NCBI RefSeq assembly: GCF_900129705.1
Contig: NZ_FQWO01000006.1
Coordinates: 62,001 to 126,000, forward strand
DNA: 64,000 nt
Origin: Flavobacterium granuli
GTDB lineage: Bacteria > Bacteroidota > Bacteroidia > Flavobacteriales > Flavobacteriaceae
Direction: 5' to 3'
The notes below the pieces were generated by a model. It was not told the DNA's origin. It saw nothing but the letters and a program-made list of their open reading frames with translations, and did no database searches. A program made the translations under genes and the position numbers. Within the stretch, counting starts at the first letter, position 1, and each line of letters begins with the position of its first letter. Below are positions 1 to 10,252 of this stretch, one piece after another.

Positions 1-130
1 TTTCGGGTGCAAGAATAAATATGGCCGAAAGATATTGGGCAAGAATAATAACGGGAATGTTGTACCCTCTAACGACAGAGAACAAACTGACAATTTTCAT
101 GATGAGAAGTTTGTGCTGTCTGCTTAACAT
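1..130 (-). CDS. UbiA-family prenyltransferase, N-terminal fragment (gene runs off the window)
   Basis: Only the first ~43 codons are visible; the rest lies before base 1. The reading contains SLFSVVRGYNI followed by a hydrophobic stretch, which matches my memory of the N-terminus of Bacteroidota UbiA-family geranylgeranylglycerol-phosphate geranylgeranyltransferase-like proteins. Those are membrane enzymes that attach a prenyl chain to an acceptor. Two in-frame ATGs exist, at 130 and 100, with MLSRQHKLLI between them. I use the upstream one, but the shorter form is equally possible. It follows mevalonate kinase on the same strand with a 69-base gap, so it is probably co-transcribed with isoprenoid genes, which fits a prenyl-diphosphate user. 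Family assignment is an inference from a short fragment. Confidence 0.6.
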   Translation of the reverse strand, partial: MLSRQHKLLIMKIVSLFSVVRGYNIPVIILAQYLSAIFILAPE

Positions 131-199
131 TATAGGATTTTAAAGTTTAACCCTTCCGTTTTGTTTAGGGTATGATAAGATTGTATTTTTTGAATTAAA

Positions 200-1138
200 T
201 TAAAACTGATAAACCACTTCCAGCTTGTAATCCTTCAAAGCGATTTTTGCTTTTTCTAAGTCTTGGGTAAAACCAAGTATGTAACCGCCACCACCGGATC
301 CACATAACTTTAGATAGTAATCATTGGTGTCAATCCCTTTTTGCCAGATGGCATGAAATTGCTCTGGAATCATGGGTTTGAAGTTGTTCAAGACTACTTT
401 TGAAAGTTTCTTGGTATTCAAAAACAATGATTTCATATCTCCGCCCAAGAAATTCTCAACACAGGCGTCAGTGTATTTTACAAATTGGTTTTTTAGCATC
501 GCACGGAATCCTTTGTCTTTTAGGTTTTCCATGAAAATATTGACCATTGGAGCGGTTTCTCCCACAATTCCTGAATCTAATAGAAACACGGCTCCTTTGC
601 CGTCAAAACTTTGATTCGGAATACCGGTAGCCTCGATATTGTCTTTGGAATTGATTAAAATTGGGATACTTAAATAGCTGTTTAAAGGATCTAATCCGGA
701 ACTTTTTCCGTGAAAAAAACTCTCCATTTGAGAAAATATCGCTTTGAGTTGCAATAGTTTTTCGCGGGTTAAATTCTCAAGAACCGTAATTTTATCTTGG
801 GCATATTTGTCGTAAATAGCAGCAACTAAGGCGCCACTACTCCCTACTCCGTAGCCTTGTGGGATGCTGGAATCAAAATACATTCCAGTTTCAATATCAT
901 TTTTTAATGTCTCTAAATCAAAAGTGACTAATTCAGGCTGTTCACTTTGTAAATGGCCTAAATAAGTGGCAAAACGGTTCAAGCTGGCATTGGATGCAAT
1001 GGCTTCGGCAGAAGGATTTTCATCTCTTTTTAGTGCCCCGTTATAAAAATTGTAAGGAATAGACAGTCCTTTAGAGTCGCGAATAATTCCGTATTCTCCA
1101 AAGAGTAATATTTTTGAGTAAAATAAGGGTCCTTTCAT
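200..1138 (-). CDS. Mevalonate kinase (GHMP kinase family)
   Basis: This is a cytosolic kinase of 312 residues that should phosphorylate mevalonate with ATP in the mevalonate route to isopentenyl diphosphate. The GHMP ATP-binding loop is visible as IPQGYGVGSSGAL at about residues 92-104. The motif HGKSSGLDPLNSY near 143-155 carries the Asp expected in mevalonate kinases. A glycine-rich LCGSGGGGYILGF near the C-terminus is the third GHMP motif. ATG at 1138 is the only sensible start. The gene lies between a UbiA-type prenyltransferase and an antitoxin-like ORF, with diphosphomevalonate decarboxylase just upstream on the same strand. Bacteroidota mevalonate kinases of this type are short and divergent from eukaryotic ones, so the exact substrate is inferred from context. 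Confidence 0.85.
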   Translation of the reverse strand: MKGPLFYSKILLFGEYGIIRDSKGLSIPYNFYNGALKRDENPSAEAIASNASLNRFATYLGHLQSEQPELVTFDLETLKNDIETGMYFDSSIPQGYGVGSSGALVAAIYDKYAQDKITVLENLTREKLLQLKAIFSQMESFFHGKSSGLDPLNSYLSIPILINSKDNIEATGIPNQSFDGKGAVFLLDSGIVGETAPMVNIFMENLKDKGFRAMLKNQFVKYTDACVENFLGGDMKSLFLNTKKLSKVVLNNFKPMIPEQFHAIWQKGIDTNDYYLKLCGSGGGGYILGFTQDLEKAKIALKDYKLEVVYQF

Positions 1139-1189
1139 ATGTATTTGAAAATTAACAACTTAATAGTGGTAATTTGGTTTTGACTAATT

Positions 1190-1384
1190 TTAAAAATCGA
1201 CGATATCGCCTCGGTTTTCTTTTTGTATAACAAGATTGATTTCCTCTTGTTGTTCCGAAGATAATTCTTTGAAAGAATTTTTTTTCTCCGATTGTAAAAT
1301 GCTTTTTAGCGTTTCAATTGTAACTTTGTCATTCGTTTCCAGTATCATTTTTATCAATTCCAGTTTTTCTGATTGAAGGTCCAT
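1190..1384 (-). CDS. Small antitoxin-like protein, orphan
   Basis: This is a 64-residue, highly charged, leucine-rich protein starting MDLQSEKLELIKMI. It resembles the small Bacteroidota proteins that usually sit directly before a RelE/ParE-type toxin gene. Those begin with the same kind of helix, have an SSEQQEEI-type middle, and end in a toxin-binding tail. Here the protein stops at GDIVDF and only 51 bases separate it from the mevalonate kinase start, with no toxin ORF in that space. It is either an orphan or decayed antitoxin, or an unrelated small helical protein kept in the isoprenoid operon. The similarity is from memory of the family and is not strong; function unknown. Confidence 0.55.
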   Translation of the reverse strand: MDLQSEKLELIKMILETNDKVTIETLKSILQSEKKNSFKELSSEQQEEINLVIQKENRGDIVDF

Positions 1385-1425
1385 GATTTCAGCTATTTAG
1401 AGCTAAAGGTATGAAAAAAAATGTA

Positions 1426-2508
1426 TTATAACTGCATTGCGCCAATTCCTAACGAATCGCAAAGGTACTGCCCATTTTGACAAAAGTCAACTAATTCTTG
1501 CTGAATAAATTGTAGTACCGTTTCGCTAACGTTTTCGGGATACAAAATATGAACATTAGCTCCGGCATCCAGCGTGAAACAAATTGGAACTTTAGTGTCG
1601 TTTCTGAATTTCCAAATGGCATTGATGATTTGCAAGGTATTGGGTTTCATTAAAATGAAATAAGGCATCGAAGTCATCATCATCGCGTGTAAGGTCAAAG
1701 CTTCGCTTTCGACAACTTTAATGAATTCTTCCAGATTTCCGCTTTCAAAAATGGAAATCAGCTTATCCAGATTTTCATGGGCCTGGGCAAATCGCCTTTC
1801 GGCAAAAGGATGATCATGCATCAAGTCATGTCCCACAGTGCTGGAAACCTGCTTTTCGCCTTTGTCAACCAATAAAATGGTATCCTGGTAATTCTTGAAG
1901 TTCTCGTGAATGGTATAAGGAAATTCCACGCCATACAAATCGGAACTGTCATTAATATTAGCCTGATTTCCCCAAACGACTACCTCGCCTTTTACACTGC
2001 GGCAGGCGCTGCCAGATCCTAATCGGGCCAGGAAAGAGGCTTTTTGATAGAAGTATTCTTCGGTCATTTCGGGATTCAGCTCTTTCTCCAGACTCATCAG
2101 ATTCATCGCCAAAGCGGCCATTCCGGAAGCCGAAGAGGCAATTCCTGAACTGTGTGGAAAGGTGTTTTCAGTGTCAATCGTAAAATGATAGTCTTTCAAA
2201 AAAGGCAAATAAATTTCAATTCGTTCCAAGAATTTTTGGATTTTGGGTTTGAAATCTTCTTTGGGTTTTCCTTCAAAAAATAAATCAAAAGAAAAAATGT
2301 CTTGCTTTTCTTTCTTGGCAAAAGCCAGTTTGGTAATCGTTTTACAATTGTTCAAAGTAAAACTCACCGATGGATTGGCCGGAATTTGATTGTCTTTTTT
2401 TCCCCAATATTTTACCAAAGCAATATTACTGGGCGCGCTCCATTGGAAATTGCCTTGTTCCACATTTTGAGAATAAGGAGCAGGTATAAAATCGTTTGCT
2501 GAAAACAT
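1426..2508 (-). CDS. mvaD: Diphosphomevalonate decarboxylase
   Basis: This enzyme catalyses the ATP-dependent decarboxylation of mevalonate 5-diphosphate to isopentenyl diphosphate in the cytosol. The family signature NIALVKYWGK is at residues 28-37. The substrate-binding PSVSFTL follows, and the GHMP loop HSSGIASSASG lies at about 119-129. FTLDAGANVH near 311-320 carries the conserved catalytic Asp (about D314). At 360 residues it is slightly longer than the eukaryotic-type N-terminus would need, with a short leader before the first strand. The start is ATG at 2508. A TATCTTTG promoter-like box lies 18 bases upstream, so this is probably the first gene of the minus-strand unit running through the antitoxin-like ORF, mevalonate kinase and the prenyltransferase. 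Confidence 0.95.
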   Translation of the reverse strand: MFSANDFIPAPYSQNVEQGNFQWSAPSNIALVKYWGKKDNQIPANPSVSFTLNNCKTITKLAFAKKEKQDIFSFDLFFEGKPKEDFKPKIQKFLERIEIYLPFLKDYHFTIDTENTFPHSSGIASSASGMAALAMNLMSLEKELNPEMTEEYFYQKASFLARLGSGSACRSVKGEVVVWGNQANINDSSDLYGVEFPYTIHENFKNYQDTILLVDKGEKQVSSTVGHDLMHDHPFAERRFAQAHENLDKLISIFESGNLEEFIKVVESEALTLHAMMMTSMPYFILMKPNTLQIINAIWKFRNDTKVPICFTLDAGANVHILYPENVSETVLQFIQQELVDFCQNGQYLCDSLGIGAMQL

Positions 2509-2525
2509 GAATTTTAAAATTTTGA

Positions 2526-2533
2526 CAAAGATA
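2526..2533 (-). promoter_or_regulatory. Putative -7 promoter box for mvaD
   Basis: On the minus strand this reads TATCTTTG, an exact match to the Bacteroidota -7 consensus TAnnTTTG, 18 bases before the mvaD ATG. I see no TTTG box at the usual 19-base spacing upstream, so this is a half-match only. Confidence 0.35.
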
Positions 2534-2765
2534 CCTTTTTTGGTGAATAGCTTTATTTCTTTAGTTGAATTTAATCAGTAGAAATTTTTAATTAAATTTG
2601 ATCTTAGAAAAAGAATCCTGTATTAGTATTCCTATTTTAAAAATTAGTTTAATATTGCGCCTTTTTAGATGCAATCAATTAAGTTTTCTAGAGTGACTGC
2701 GCTTAGACCAGCTTAAATTGTTACTGTTTTAAAAACGTTTGATTTCAAATTTTAAAATTATCAAA

Positions 2766-3242
2766 ATGAATAAAATTACTAAAATACTTATCGTTGTTGT
2801 GACTTGTCTTGCCATTGGTTATTTTTCTGGCATTGTGACTCGTTCCAGTATTGAAACCTGGTACCCGACATTGGTAAAACCGAGTTTTAATCCGCCAAAT
2901 TGGGTTTTTGCTCCAGTGTGGAGTATGCTGTATATTATGATGGGAGTTGCGGCGGCATTAGTTTGGGATCGAATGGAATCCGATAAGGAAGCGGTGAAAA
3001 GAGCCTTGCTTATTTTTGCAATTCAATTGGCCTTAAATGCTTTGTGGTCCTATTTGTTTTTTGGATTACACAACCCGATGCTTGCCGGAATCGAGATTGT
3101 ATTGTTGTGGTTATTAATTTATGAAACCTATATCCATTTTTCCAAAATCAATAAAATAGCGGGTTATTTAATCTTGCCTTATTTGGCTTGGGTTAGTTTT
3201 GCAATGGTGTTGAATGCCAGTATTTGGTGGCTGAACCGTTAG
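2766..3242 (+). CDS. tspO: TspO/MBR family membrane protein
   Basis: This is a five-helix membrane protein of 158 residues. The family signature is plain: WYPTLVKPSFNPPNW near residue 32-46, followed by VFAPVWSMLY, and a late ALNALWSYLFFGL segment. TspO proteins bind porphyrins, haem precursors and sterol-like ligands and act in stress or tetrapyrrole handling; the bacterial role is unsettled. An upstream in-frame TTG at 2739 would add nine residues, but ATG at 2766 gives the normal N-terminus and the first hydrophobic helix at once. It is a single gene converging on the CarboxypepD_reg-like gene with no clear terminator between them, and is not obviously linked to its neighbours. Confidence 0.92.
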   Translation: MNKITKILIVVVTCLAIGYFSGIVTRSSIETWYPTLVKPSFNPPNWVFAPVWSMLYIMMGVAAALVWDRMESDKEAVKRALLIFAIQLALNALWSYLFFGLHNPMLAGIEIVLLWLLIYETYIHFSKINKIAGYLILPYLAWVSFAMVLNASIWWLNR

Positions 3243-3251
3243 GAATTTGCT

Positions 3252-3992
3252 TTACAGTTTTTTAAACTCAAGATGTTTGCTCATTAAAAAATCCATCATA
3301 GACAGGACGGTGCTGCTCTCTAAAAGTGTTTTGGATTTGGGATCGGCATCACAAAATTGAAGAAAGAGTTCAATCTCATCCGGTTTTAACTTTAAAGTTT
3401 CAGTGTAAAATTTTTGATCACAGCTGCTTTTTGCCAGTGATGTAAATGGAATAGGGGGAATTTTTTTCCTGACTTTCTCTTTTTCTTTGGCAAATAGGCC
3501 AAAAAGGAGGCCTCCAATTCGCATAAAATTCATTCCATTTTCAATTGTTCCATTGTTGACTCCAATAATTTTTGGGTCTCTGGCTGCTTTTTTAATTGCT
3601 AATTCAGATAGCTTTTCTTGTTCATACGGACTGTCTAATTCCAATTGGATGGAAGGCATTGTTGTAATTAAAACTTCTTCCAGTTCTTCGGGCTTAAGAA
3701 CCAATTGAATCAGGAGATTGTTTTTGTCAAGGGTATTTTGATCCATTACAATTTTTTTGATAATGTGGTTTTTCGAAACAAAAACCAGTTCATCCCCTTT
3801 TTTTACAAGTATAGAAAATTCCCCTGCGGCGTTTGTAATGGTTGTTTCTTTTGAATTGAAATTCGCAACTTCGACTTTTCCTAAAGCAAATTGTTCCTGT
3901 ACAACTTTGCCACGGATTATTCTTTCGGATTGTGAAAAACCAACTTGTGCAACTAAGAAAACGAATAGCGCAGAGATATGATATTTAAGCAT
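3252..3992 (-). CDS. Secreted protein with CarboxypepD_reg-like N-terminal domain, function unknown
   Basis: This 246-residue protein has a signal peptide (residues 1-20, ending VGFSQ). A carboxypeptidase-regulatory-like beta-sandwich follows at about 22-105, with the usual IRGKVVQEQFALGKVEVAN opening and the phrase NAAGEFSILVKKGDELVF. The same fold leads SusC proteins, but here no plug or barrel follows. The rest is a charged, mostly helical region, including KIPPIPFTSLAKSSCDQKFY, that I do not recognise. It should be periplasmic or outer-membrane associated. Proteins of this layout are common in Flavobacteriia and have no assigned role. It stands alone between TspO and the flavoprotein gene. 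Confidence 0.75.
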   Translation of the reverse strand: MLKYHISALFVFLVAQVGFSQSERIIRGKVVQEQFALGKVEVANFNSKETTITNAAGEFSILVKKGDELVFVSKNHIIKKIVMDQNTLDKNNLLIQLVLKPEELEEVLITTMPSIQLELDSPYEQEKLSELAIKKAARDPKIIGVNNGTIENGMNFMRIGGLLFGLFAKEKEKVRKKIPPIPFTSLAKSSCDQKFYTETLKLKPDEIELFLQFCDADPKSKTLLESSTVLSMMDFLMSKHLEFKKL

Positions 3993-4124
3993 TTACATCA
4001 ATTTGGATACAAACATATTCAAATTGGACTGATGTAGCTGAGAAATATCTTATAAATTAATGTTAATCAAAAATCAATTCTTTCTTAATTATAATTTGTA
4101 TGTTTTCAATGGTTTAGTAATTTG

Positions 4125-5333
4125 TCAAATGTTGTTGGCTAGAATAAACCCACTCGTCCAGGCATTCTGAAAATTAAATCCGCCGGTAATGGCATCGATA
4201 TTTACAATTTCACCTGCAAAATAAAGATTCTGATGCAGTTTGCTTTCCATAGTTTTGAAGTTAATTTCTTTTAAATCAATTCCGCCTGCGGTTACAAATT
4301 CTTCTTTAAAAGTACTTTTCCCATTAACCTGAAAAGTGGCATTCGTTAGCTGATGAGCCAAATTTTGCAATTGAATTTTAGATAAATCGGCCCATTTGGT
4401 TTCCGTTTCAATGCCCGAAGCCAGAACCAAACTTTCCCATAAACGGTTAGGAAAATCAAAAGGGGATTTTTTAGAAACGGCCTTTTTGGCCTGTTCTTGT
4501 TTTAAATCTTTGAGGATTTTTTCGGCCTCGTTGGTTTCTACGTCATTCAGCCAATTGATAAATATCGTAAATTGATAGTTTTTGTCATGTAAAATTCGGG
4601 CGCCCCAAGCGGAGAGTTTCAAAATTGCCGGACCGCTCATTCCCCAATGCGTGATTAACAATGGTCCTGTTGAGGTCAATTTACTGTCTTTGACTTTTAC
4701 GCTGACCTGTGCCGCAACGCCGGGTAATTCTTTGATTCTGGAATCTTTGATGTTGAAAGTAAAAAGAGAAGGAACCGGATTAATAACGGCATGACCAAAC
4801 TGCTGCAGCATTTCCCACATTTTTGGGTTGCTTCCCGTGGCGAGAATTAATTTCCCCACGATATAATTTTCATTTTGAGTTTCTACTTTCCAAAAATTGT
4901 CTTTCTTGAAAATCGACTGTACGCTTTGGCCTGTAAGAACTGAAATCCCCAGTTTTTGGGTGGCTTTCAGGAAGCAATCAATAATGGTTTGGGAGGAATT
5001 TGAAACAGGAAACATTCTCCCGTCGTCCTCAATTTTTAGTTCAACTCCGTGTTTTTCGAACCATTCGATAGTGTCACCGGAACAAAATTGATGGAAAGGA
5101 CCTCGCAATTCTTTTTCACCACGCGGATAAAATTTCACTAATTCGTTGGGCTCAAAACAGGCATGGGTCACATTGCAACGTCCGCCGCCTGAAATACGCA
5201 CTTTTTGGAGTACTTCGGCACCGCGTTCTAAAATAGCCACTTTTAGTTTTGGATTTTTTTCAACAATATTGATGGCTGTAAAAAAACCTGCAGCGCCACC
5301 GCCCACTATAATGATATCAAAATTCTGGTTCAT
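4125..5333 (-). CDS. BaiN/HI0933-type FAD-dependent oxidoreductase
   Basis: This is a 402-residue flavoprotein of the HI0933/YhiN (BaiN/RdsA) family, cytosolic and NAD(P)H-linked. The Rossmann dinucleotide motif IIVGGGAAGFF is at about residues 8-18. It is followed by the ERGAEVLQKVRISGGGRCN region that is diagnostic of the family. LYFAGEIVNIDAITGGFNFQ, near the C-terminus, is the second FAD-contacting segment. The physiological substrate of most members is unknown, although some reduce steroid-like or quinone substrates. Its start codon overlaps the stop of the glycerophosphodiesterase gene by four bases (ATGA), so the two are translationally coupled on one mRNA. Confidence 0.9.
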   Translation of the reverse strand: MNQNFDIIIVGGGAAGFFTAINIVEKNPKLKVAILERGAEVLQKVRISGGGRCNVTHACFEPNELVKFYPRGEKELRGPFHQFCSGDTIEWFEKHGVELKIEDDGRMFPVSNSSQTIIDCFLKATQKLGISVLTGQSVQSIFKKDNFWKVETQNENYIVGKLILATGSNPKMWEMLQQFGHAVINPVPSLFTFNIKDSRIKELPGVAAQVSVKVKDSKLTSTGPLLITHWGMSGPAILKLSAWGARILHDKNYQFTIFINWLNDVETNEAEKILKDLKQEQAKKAVSKKSPFDFPNRLWESLVLASGIETETKWADLSKIQLQNLAHQLTNATFQVNGKSTFKEEFVTAGGIDLKEINFKTMESKLHQNLYFAGEIVNIDAITGGFNFQNAWTSGFILANNI

Positions 5334-6007
5334 ATTCTATCTGGAAAATCTGAGATGATTCCGTTTACGTTAAATGATTTTATTTTTTTTAAATCTTCAA
5401 TTTCATTGACCGTCCAAGGGAAAACCTGCAGTCCTTTTTCTTGGAATTGAGCGGTGTTTTCGGCTGTCAATAAATGATAATGCGGATGAATGGATTTTGC
5501 CCGAATAAATTTGGCGAAAGCGAAGGCCAAATCCAAATCCGTTTCTGTCAGTACCCCAAGGGGTATTGCTTCATTCAAAAAAGAAACTTGCTGCAAAGCA
5601 TTCCAATCAAAGCTGGAGACCAGAAAATCAGTGTATTTCCAGTTCTTTTGTTCTACATATTTTTCGATCAAATCCACCACTTTATCAGCCGTTTCATAGC
5701 TTTTTAGCTCGATATTGATGACACATTGACGGTTTACCAAATCAAAAACTTCTGCCAGTGTGGGAATGTTATGTTTGTTTTTTATTCGGAATCTTTTCAG
5801 CTCAGACAAAGATAAGCTATTTACAAGTCCTTGGCCGTTCGTTTTTCGGTCAATGCTTTCGTCGTGAATGACCATGATTTCGCCGTCAGCGCTCAAATGT
5901 ACATCCAGCTCGATGCCATCTGTATGCAGCTCAATTGCTTTTTGAAAACCAATTAAGCTATTCTCGGGTTCATATCCTTTGGCGCCACGATGACCTATTT
6001 TGAGCAT
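5330..6007 (-). CDS. Glycerophosphodiester phosphodiesterase
   Basis: This is a 225-residue GDPD-family TIM-barrel hydrolase. It should release glycerol-3-phosphate from glycerophosphodiesters derived from lipid turnover. The N-terminal IGHRGAKGYEPENSL (about 4-18) holds the catalytic His-Arg and the first metal-ligand Glu. GIELDVHLSADGEIMVIHD (about 36-54) supplies further metal ligands and the second catalytic His. NIELKS and the late VFPWTVNE are also family motifs. There is no signal peptide, so this is the cytoplasmic (UgpQ-like) form. It overlaps the flavoprotein gene downstream by four bases. Upstream, on the other side of a terminator, is the end of the starch locus. Confidence 0.92.
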   Translation of the reverse strand: MLKIGHRGAKGYEPENSLIGFQKAIELHTDGIELDVHLSADGEIMVIHDESIDRKTNGQGLVNSLSLSELKRFRIKNKHNIPTLAEVFDLVNRQCVINIELKSYETADKVVDLIEKYVEQKNWKYTDFLVSSFDWNALQQVSFLNEAIPLGVLTETDLDLAFAFAKFIRAKSIHPHYHLLTAENTAQFQEKGLQVFPWTVNEIEDLKKIKSFNVNGIISDFPDRI

Positions 6008-6036
6008 TGCTGTTTATTTTTGGTAAAGGTAAACAT

Positions 6037-6068
6037 AAAAAAAACGCCTTCATTTCTAAAGGCGTTTT
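6037..6068 (-). terminator. Intrinsic terminator after the periplasmic GH13 gene
   Basis: AAAACGCCTT and AAGGCGTTTT form a 10-bp stem with an 8-base loop. On the minus strand the hairpin is followed by a run of eight T. It lies 19 bases after the GH13 stop and closes the minus-strand maltose operon, separating it from the glycerophosphodiesterase gene. Confidence 0.85.
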
Positions 6069-6086
6069 GATGCGGTAATTTTTAAT

Positions 6087-7967
6087 TTATTTTTCCAATT
6101 CTAAGACTAAAACTGATTTTCCATCTAAAGTAATTTCGGAAGTTAAATCGATTGCTTTTCCGGATAAAATATCTTTCGCAGTTTTCGAATCCTTGATGTT
6201 CTCCTGAAAACGATTGGTTTTAATCGTTTTTGCTTCAGCGGAATTGTTGATGACCACCATCACGGCCTGCTTGTCGTTATGTCTAAAATAGATGTAAACA
6301 TTGTTTTCAGGAAGGTAATGTGTCATTTTTCCAAAATGAACCACCTCATTCGTTTTTCTCCATTGGAAAAGTTTTGAGGTAAAATCGAAATAGTTACTTT
6401 GTTGTTTGGTTCTTCCTTCTTTGCTAAAAGCATTGTTTTGGTCTCCTTGCCATCCGCCGGGGAAATCTTGGCGAATGTCGGCATCGCCTTTGCCTTTGTC
6501 GCCTGCCATCCCGATTTCGGAGCCATAATACAATTGTGGAATTCCGCGAACGGTAGCCAATAGTGTCATGGCCATTTGGTATTTTTTGAAATCGTTTTTA
6601 TAGTTCTGATTGAATCTTCCGGTGTCGTGATTTTCGGCAAAAGTCAATAGATTGTTTGTATTAGCATATAAAAAATCATTCGTGAAATTGTCGTAAACCT
6701 TAATCATTCCATCGTTCCAAGAAGCATTGTCTTCGTTGAAAACACTGCCAAAAGCATCGTGTAACGTAAAATCCATTACGCTTGGCAAATAGGAATTATA
6801 GCTTTGAATGGCGCTGATCGGGCTGTCTTTTTGCCAGTACGACATTTGCGCCTGATCGTGCATCCAAACTTCTCCAACGATGTTAAAATAAGGATATTCA
6901 TCTGTGATTGCTTTGGTCCATTTGGCAATGCCCACTTTGTCATTATACGAGTAGGTGTCGACTCTAAATCCGTCCAAATCGGCGTATTCAATCCACCAGA
7001 TAGCATTTTGAATCAAATAATTCAACACCAAAGGATTCGATTGATTCAAATCAGGCATGGAAGGAACAAACCAGCCGTCCATACAATTTTTAGTATCAAT
7101 TGCCGAGGCATTGCTGTCAAATTGCGTGGTCATTCTGTAATTCGATTGTGAATATCCAGGAAATTGATGCACCCAGTCATAGGTTGGTAAATCTTTATAC
7201 ATCCAATGTTCGGCTCCCCAGTGATTGGTCACATAATCTTTGACCAATTTCATGTTTCGCTTTTTCAATTCTGTCGAAAGACGCAAATAATCCTCATTGG
7301 TTCCGTAACGCGGATCAATTTTGTACACATCAGATTGGGCATAACCATGATAGGAATTTACGGCATCATTGTCTTCGCAAAGCGGTGTGCTCCAAAGTGC
7401 GGTAACGCCCAGTTTTTCCAGATAATCCAGATTGTTGATAATGCCATCGATATCGCCGCCATGACGGCCGTTAGGCAATTGACGATTCGCCTTTTCAGTA
7501 ACCGATTTTTCGCTGTCGTTCTTTGGATTTCCGTTGGCAAAACGATCCGGCATGATCAAGTACATCATATCCGAAGCATCAAAACTTCGGCGTAAGGCGG
7601 AATTCTCTCTTCTTTGTTTTAAAGCATATTTTTTGGTGAAAGCTACTTTTTTGTTTTTCGAAAACGAAAAAACCAATTCAGATGCAGGAATGTTTTTGGT
7701 ATCAATGGTTACGAAAACATAGTTTGGATTTTCAGTTTTCTGAATGTTTTTTATTGGAACGTTATTCGATACGCTAACATCATTTTGAGCGATGTTTTTG
7801 CCGTAAAACATGATTTGAAGTTCCGGATTGTGCATCCCGGCATACCAAAATGGAGGTTCGGTGCGCTGGATTTGGGCATTTGCGGAAACAGATAAAAACA
7901 GAACGAGTACGATTATTTGATGTAACAGATTCGTCCTTGTTTTTGAAAGTTGTTTTTGAATAGTCAT
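6087..7967 (-). CDS. Periplasmic GH13 alpha-amylase / neopullulanase-like (SusA-type)
   Basis: This 626-residue glycoside hydrolase has a signal peptide (about 1-32) and so should act in the periplasm on imported maltodextrins. Residues about 35-120 form an immunoglobulin-like domain of the cyclomaltodextrinase N type. The (beta/alpha)8 domain follows, with the four GH13 regions clear: DYVTNH (244-249), GFRVDTYS with the nucleophile D337, NIVGEVW with the acid/base E366, and FAENHD with H447 and D448. A C-terminal beta domain ends in LDGKSVLVLELEK. It is the last gene of the operon running from the sugar transporter gene. A 152-base gap with an inverted repeat separates it from the GH97 gene, so it may have extra regulation. 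Confidence 0.93.
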   Translation of the reverse strand: MTIQKQLSKTRTNLLHQIIVLVLFLSVSANAQIQRTEPPFWYAGMHNPELQIMFYGKNIAQNDVSVSNNVPIKNIQKTENPNYVFVTIDTKNIPASELVFSFSKNKKVAFTKKYALKQRRENSALRRSFDASDMMYLIMPDRFANGNPKNDSEKSVTEKANRQLPNGRHGGDIDGIINNLDYLEKLGVTALWSTPLCEDNDAVNSYHGYAQSDVYKIDPRYGTNEDYLRLSTELKKRNMKLVKDYVTNHWGAEHWMYKDLPTYDWVHQFPGYSQSNYRMTTQFDSNASAIDTKNCMDGWFVPSMPDLNQSNPLVLNYLIQNAIWWIEYADLDGFRVDTYSYNDKVGIAKWTKAITDEYPYFNIVGEVWMHDQAQMSYWQKDSPISAIQSYNSYLPSVMDFTLHDAFGSVFNEDNASWNDGMIKVYDNFTNDFLYANTNNLLTFAENHDTGRFNQNYKNDFKKYQMAMTLLATVRGIPQLYYGSEIGMAGDKGKGDADIRQDFPGGWQGDQNNAFSKEGRTKQQSNYFDFTSKLFQWRKTNEVVHFGKMTHYLPENNVYIYFRHNDKQAVMVVINNSAEAKTIKTNRFQENIKDSKTAKDILSGKAIDLTSEITLDGKSVLVLELEK

Positions 7968-8038
7968 AAATCTATTTTTTTATGTTAGACTTCTATTGAA
8001 AATGTTTTAAAAACAACACAATAGAATGTAAACCATAT

Positions 8039-8102
8039 AAGAAATGTAAGAACATCTAACTAAACTTTTTGGAGTTTTGGTTTAAATGAACTTACATTTC
8101 TT
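8039..8102 (-). repeat. 12-bp perfect inverted repeat between the GH97 and GH13 genes
   Basis: AAGAAATGTAAG (8039-8050) and CTTACATTTCTT (8091-8102) are perfect inverse complements separated by 40 bases. They lie in the 152-base gap inside the maltose operon. No T-run follows on the minus strand, so this is not a classical terminator. It may be an mRNA processing or stability element or a protein-binding dyad. Confidence 0.6.
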
Positions 8103-8119
8103 GTGTAAGGCTTACTAAA

Positions 8120-10252
<2,133 letters not shown>

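Noticed and set aside
2739..2765. Upstream TTG start adding nine residues to TspO
   Set aside because: ATG at 2766 gives the normal family N-terminus; the extra residues are not hydrophobic or conserved.
6804..7595. Open frames of 115 and 129 codons antisense to the periplasmic GH13 gene
   Set aside because: Composition follows the complementary strand of the amylase; no signal sequence, motifs or start context.
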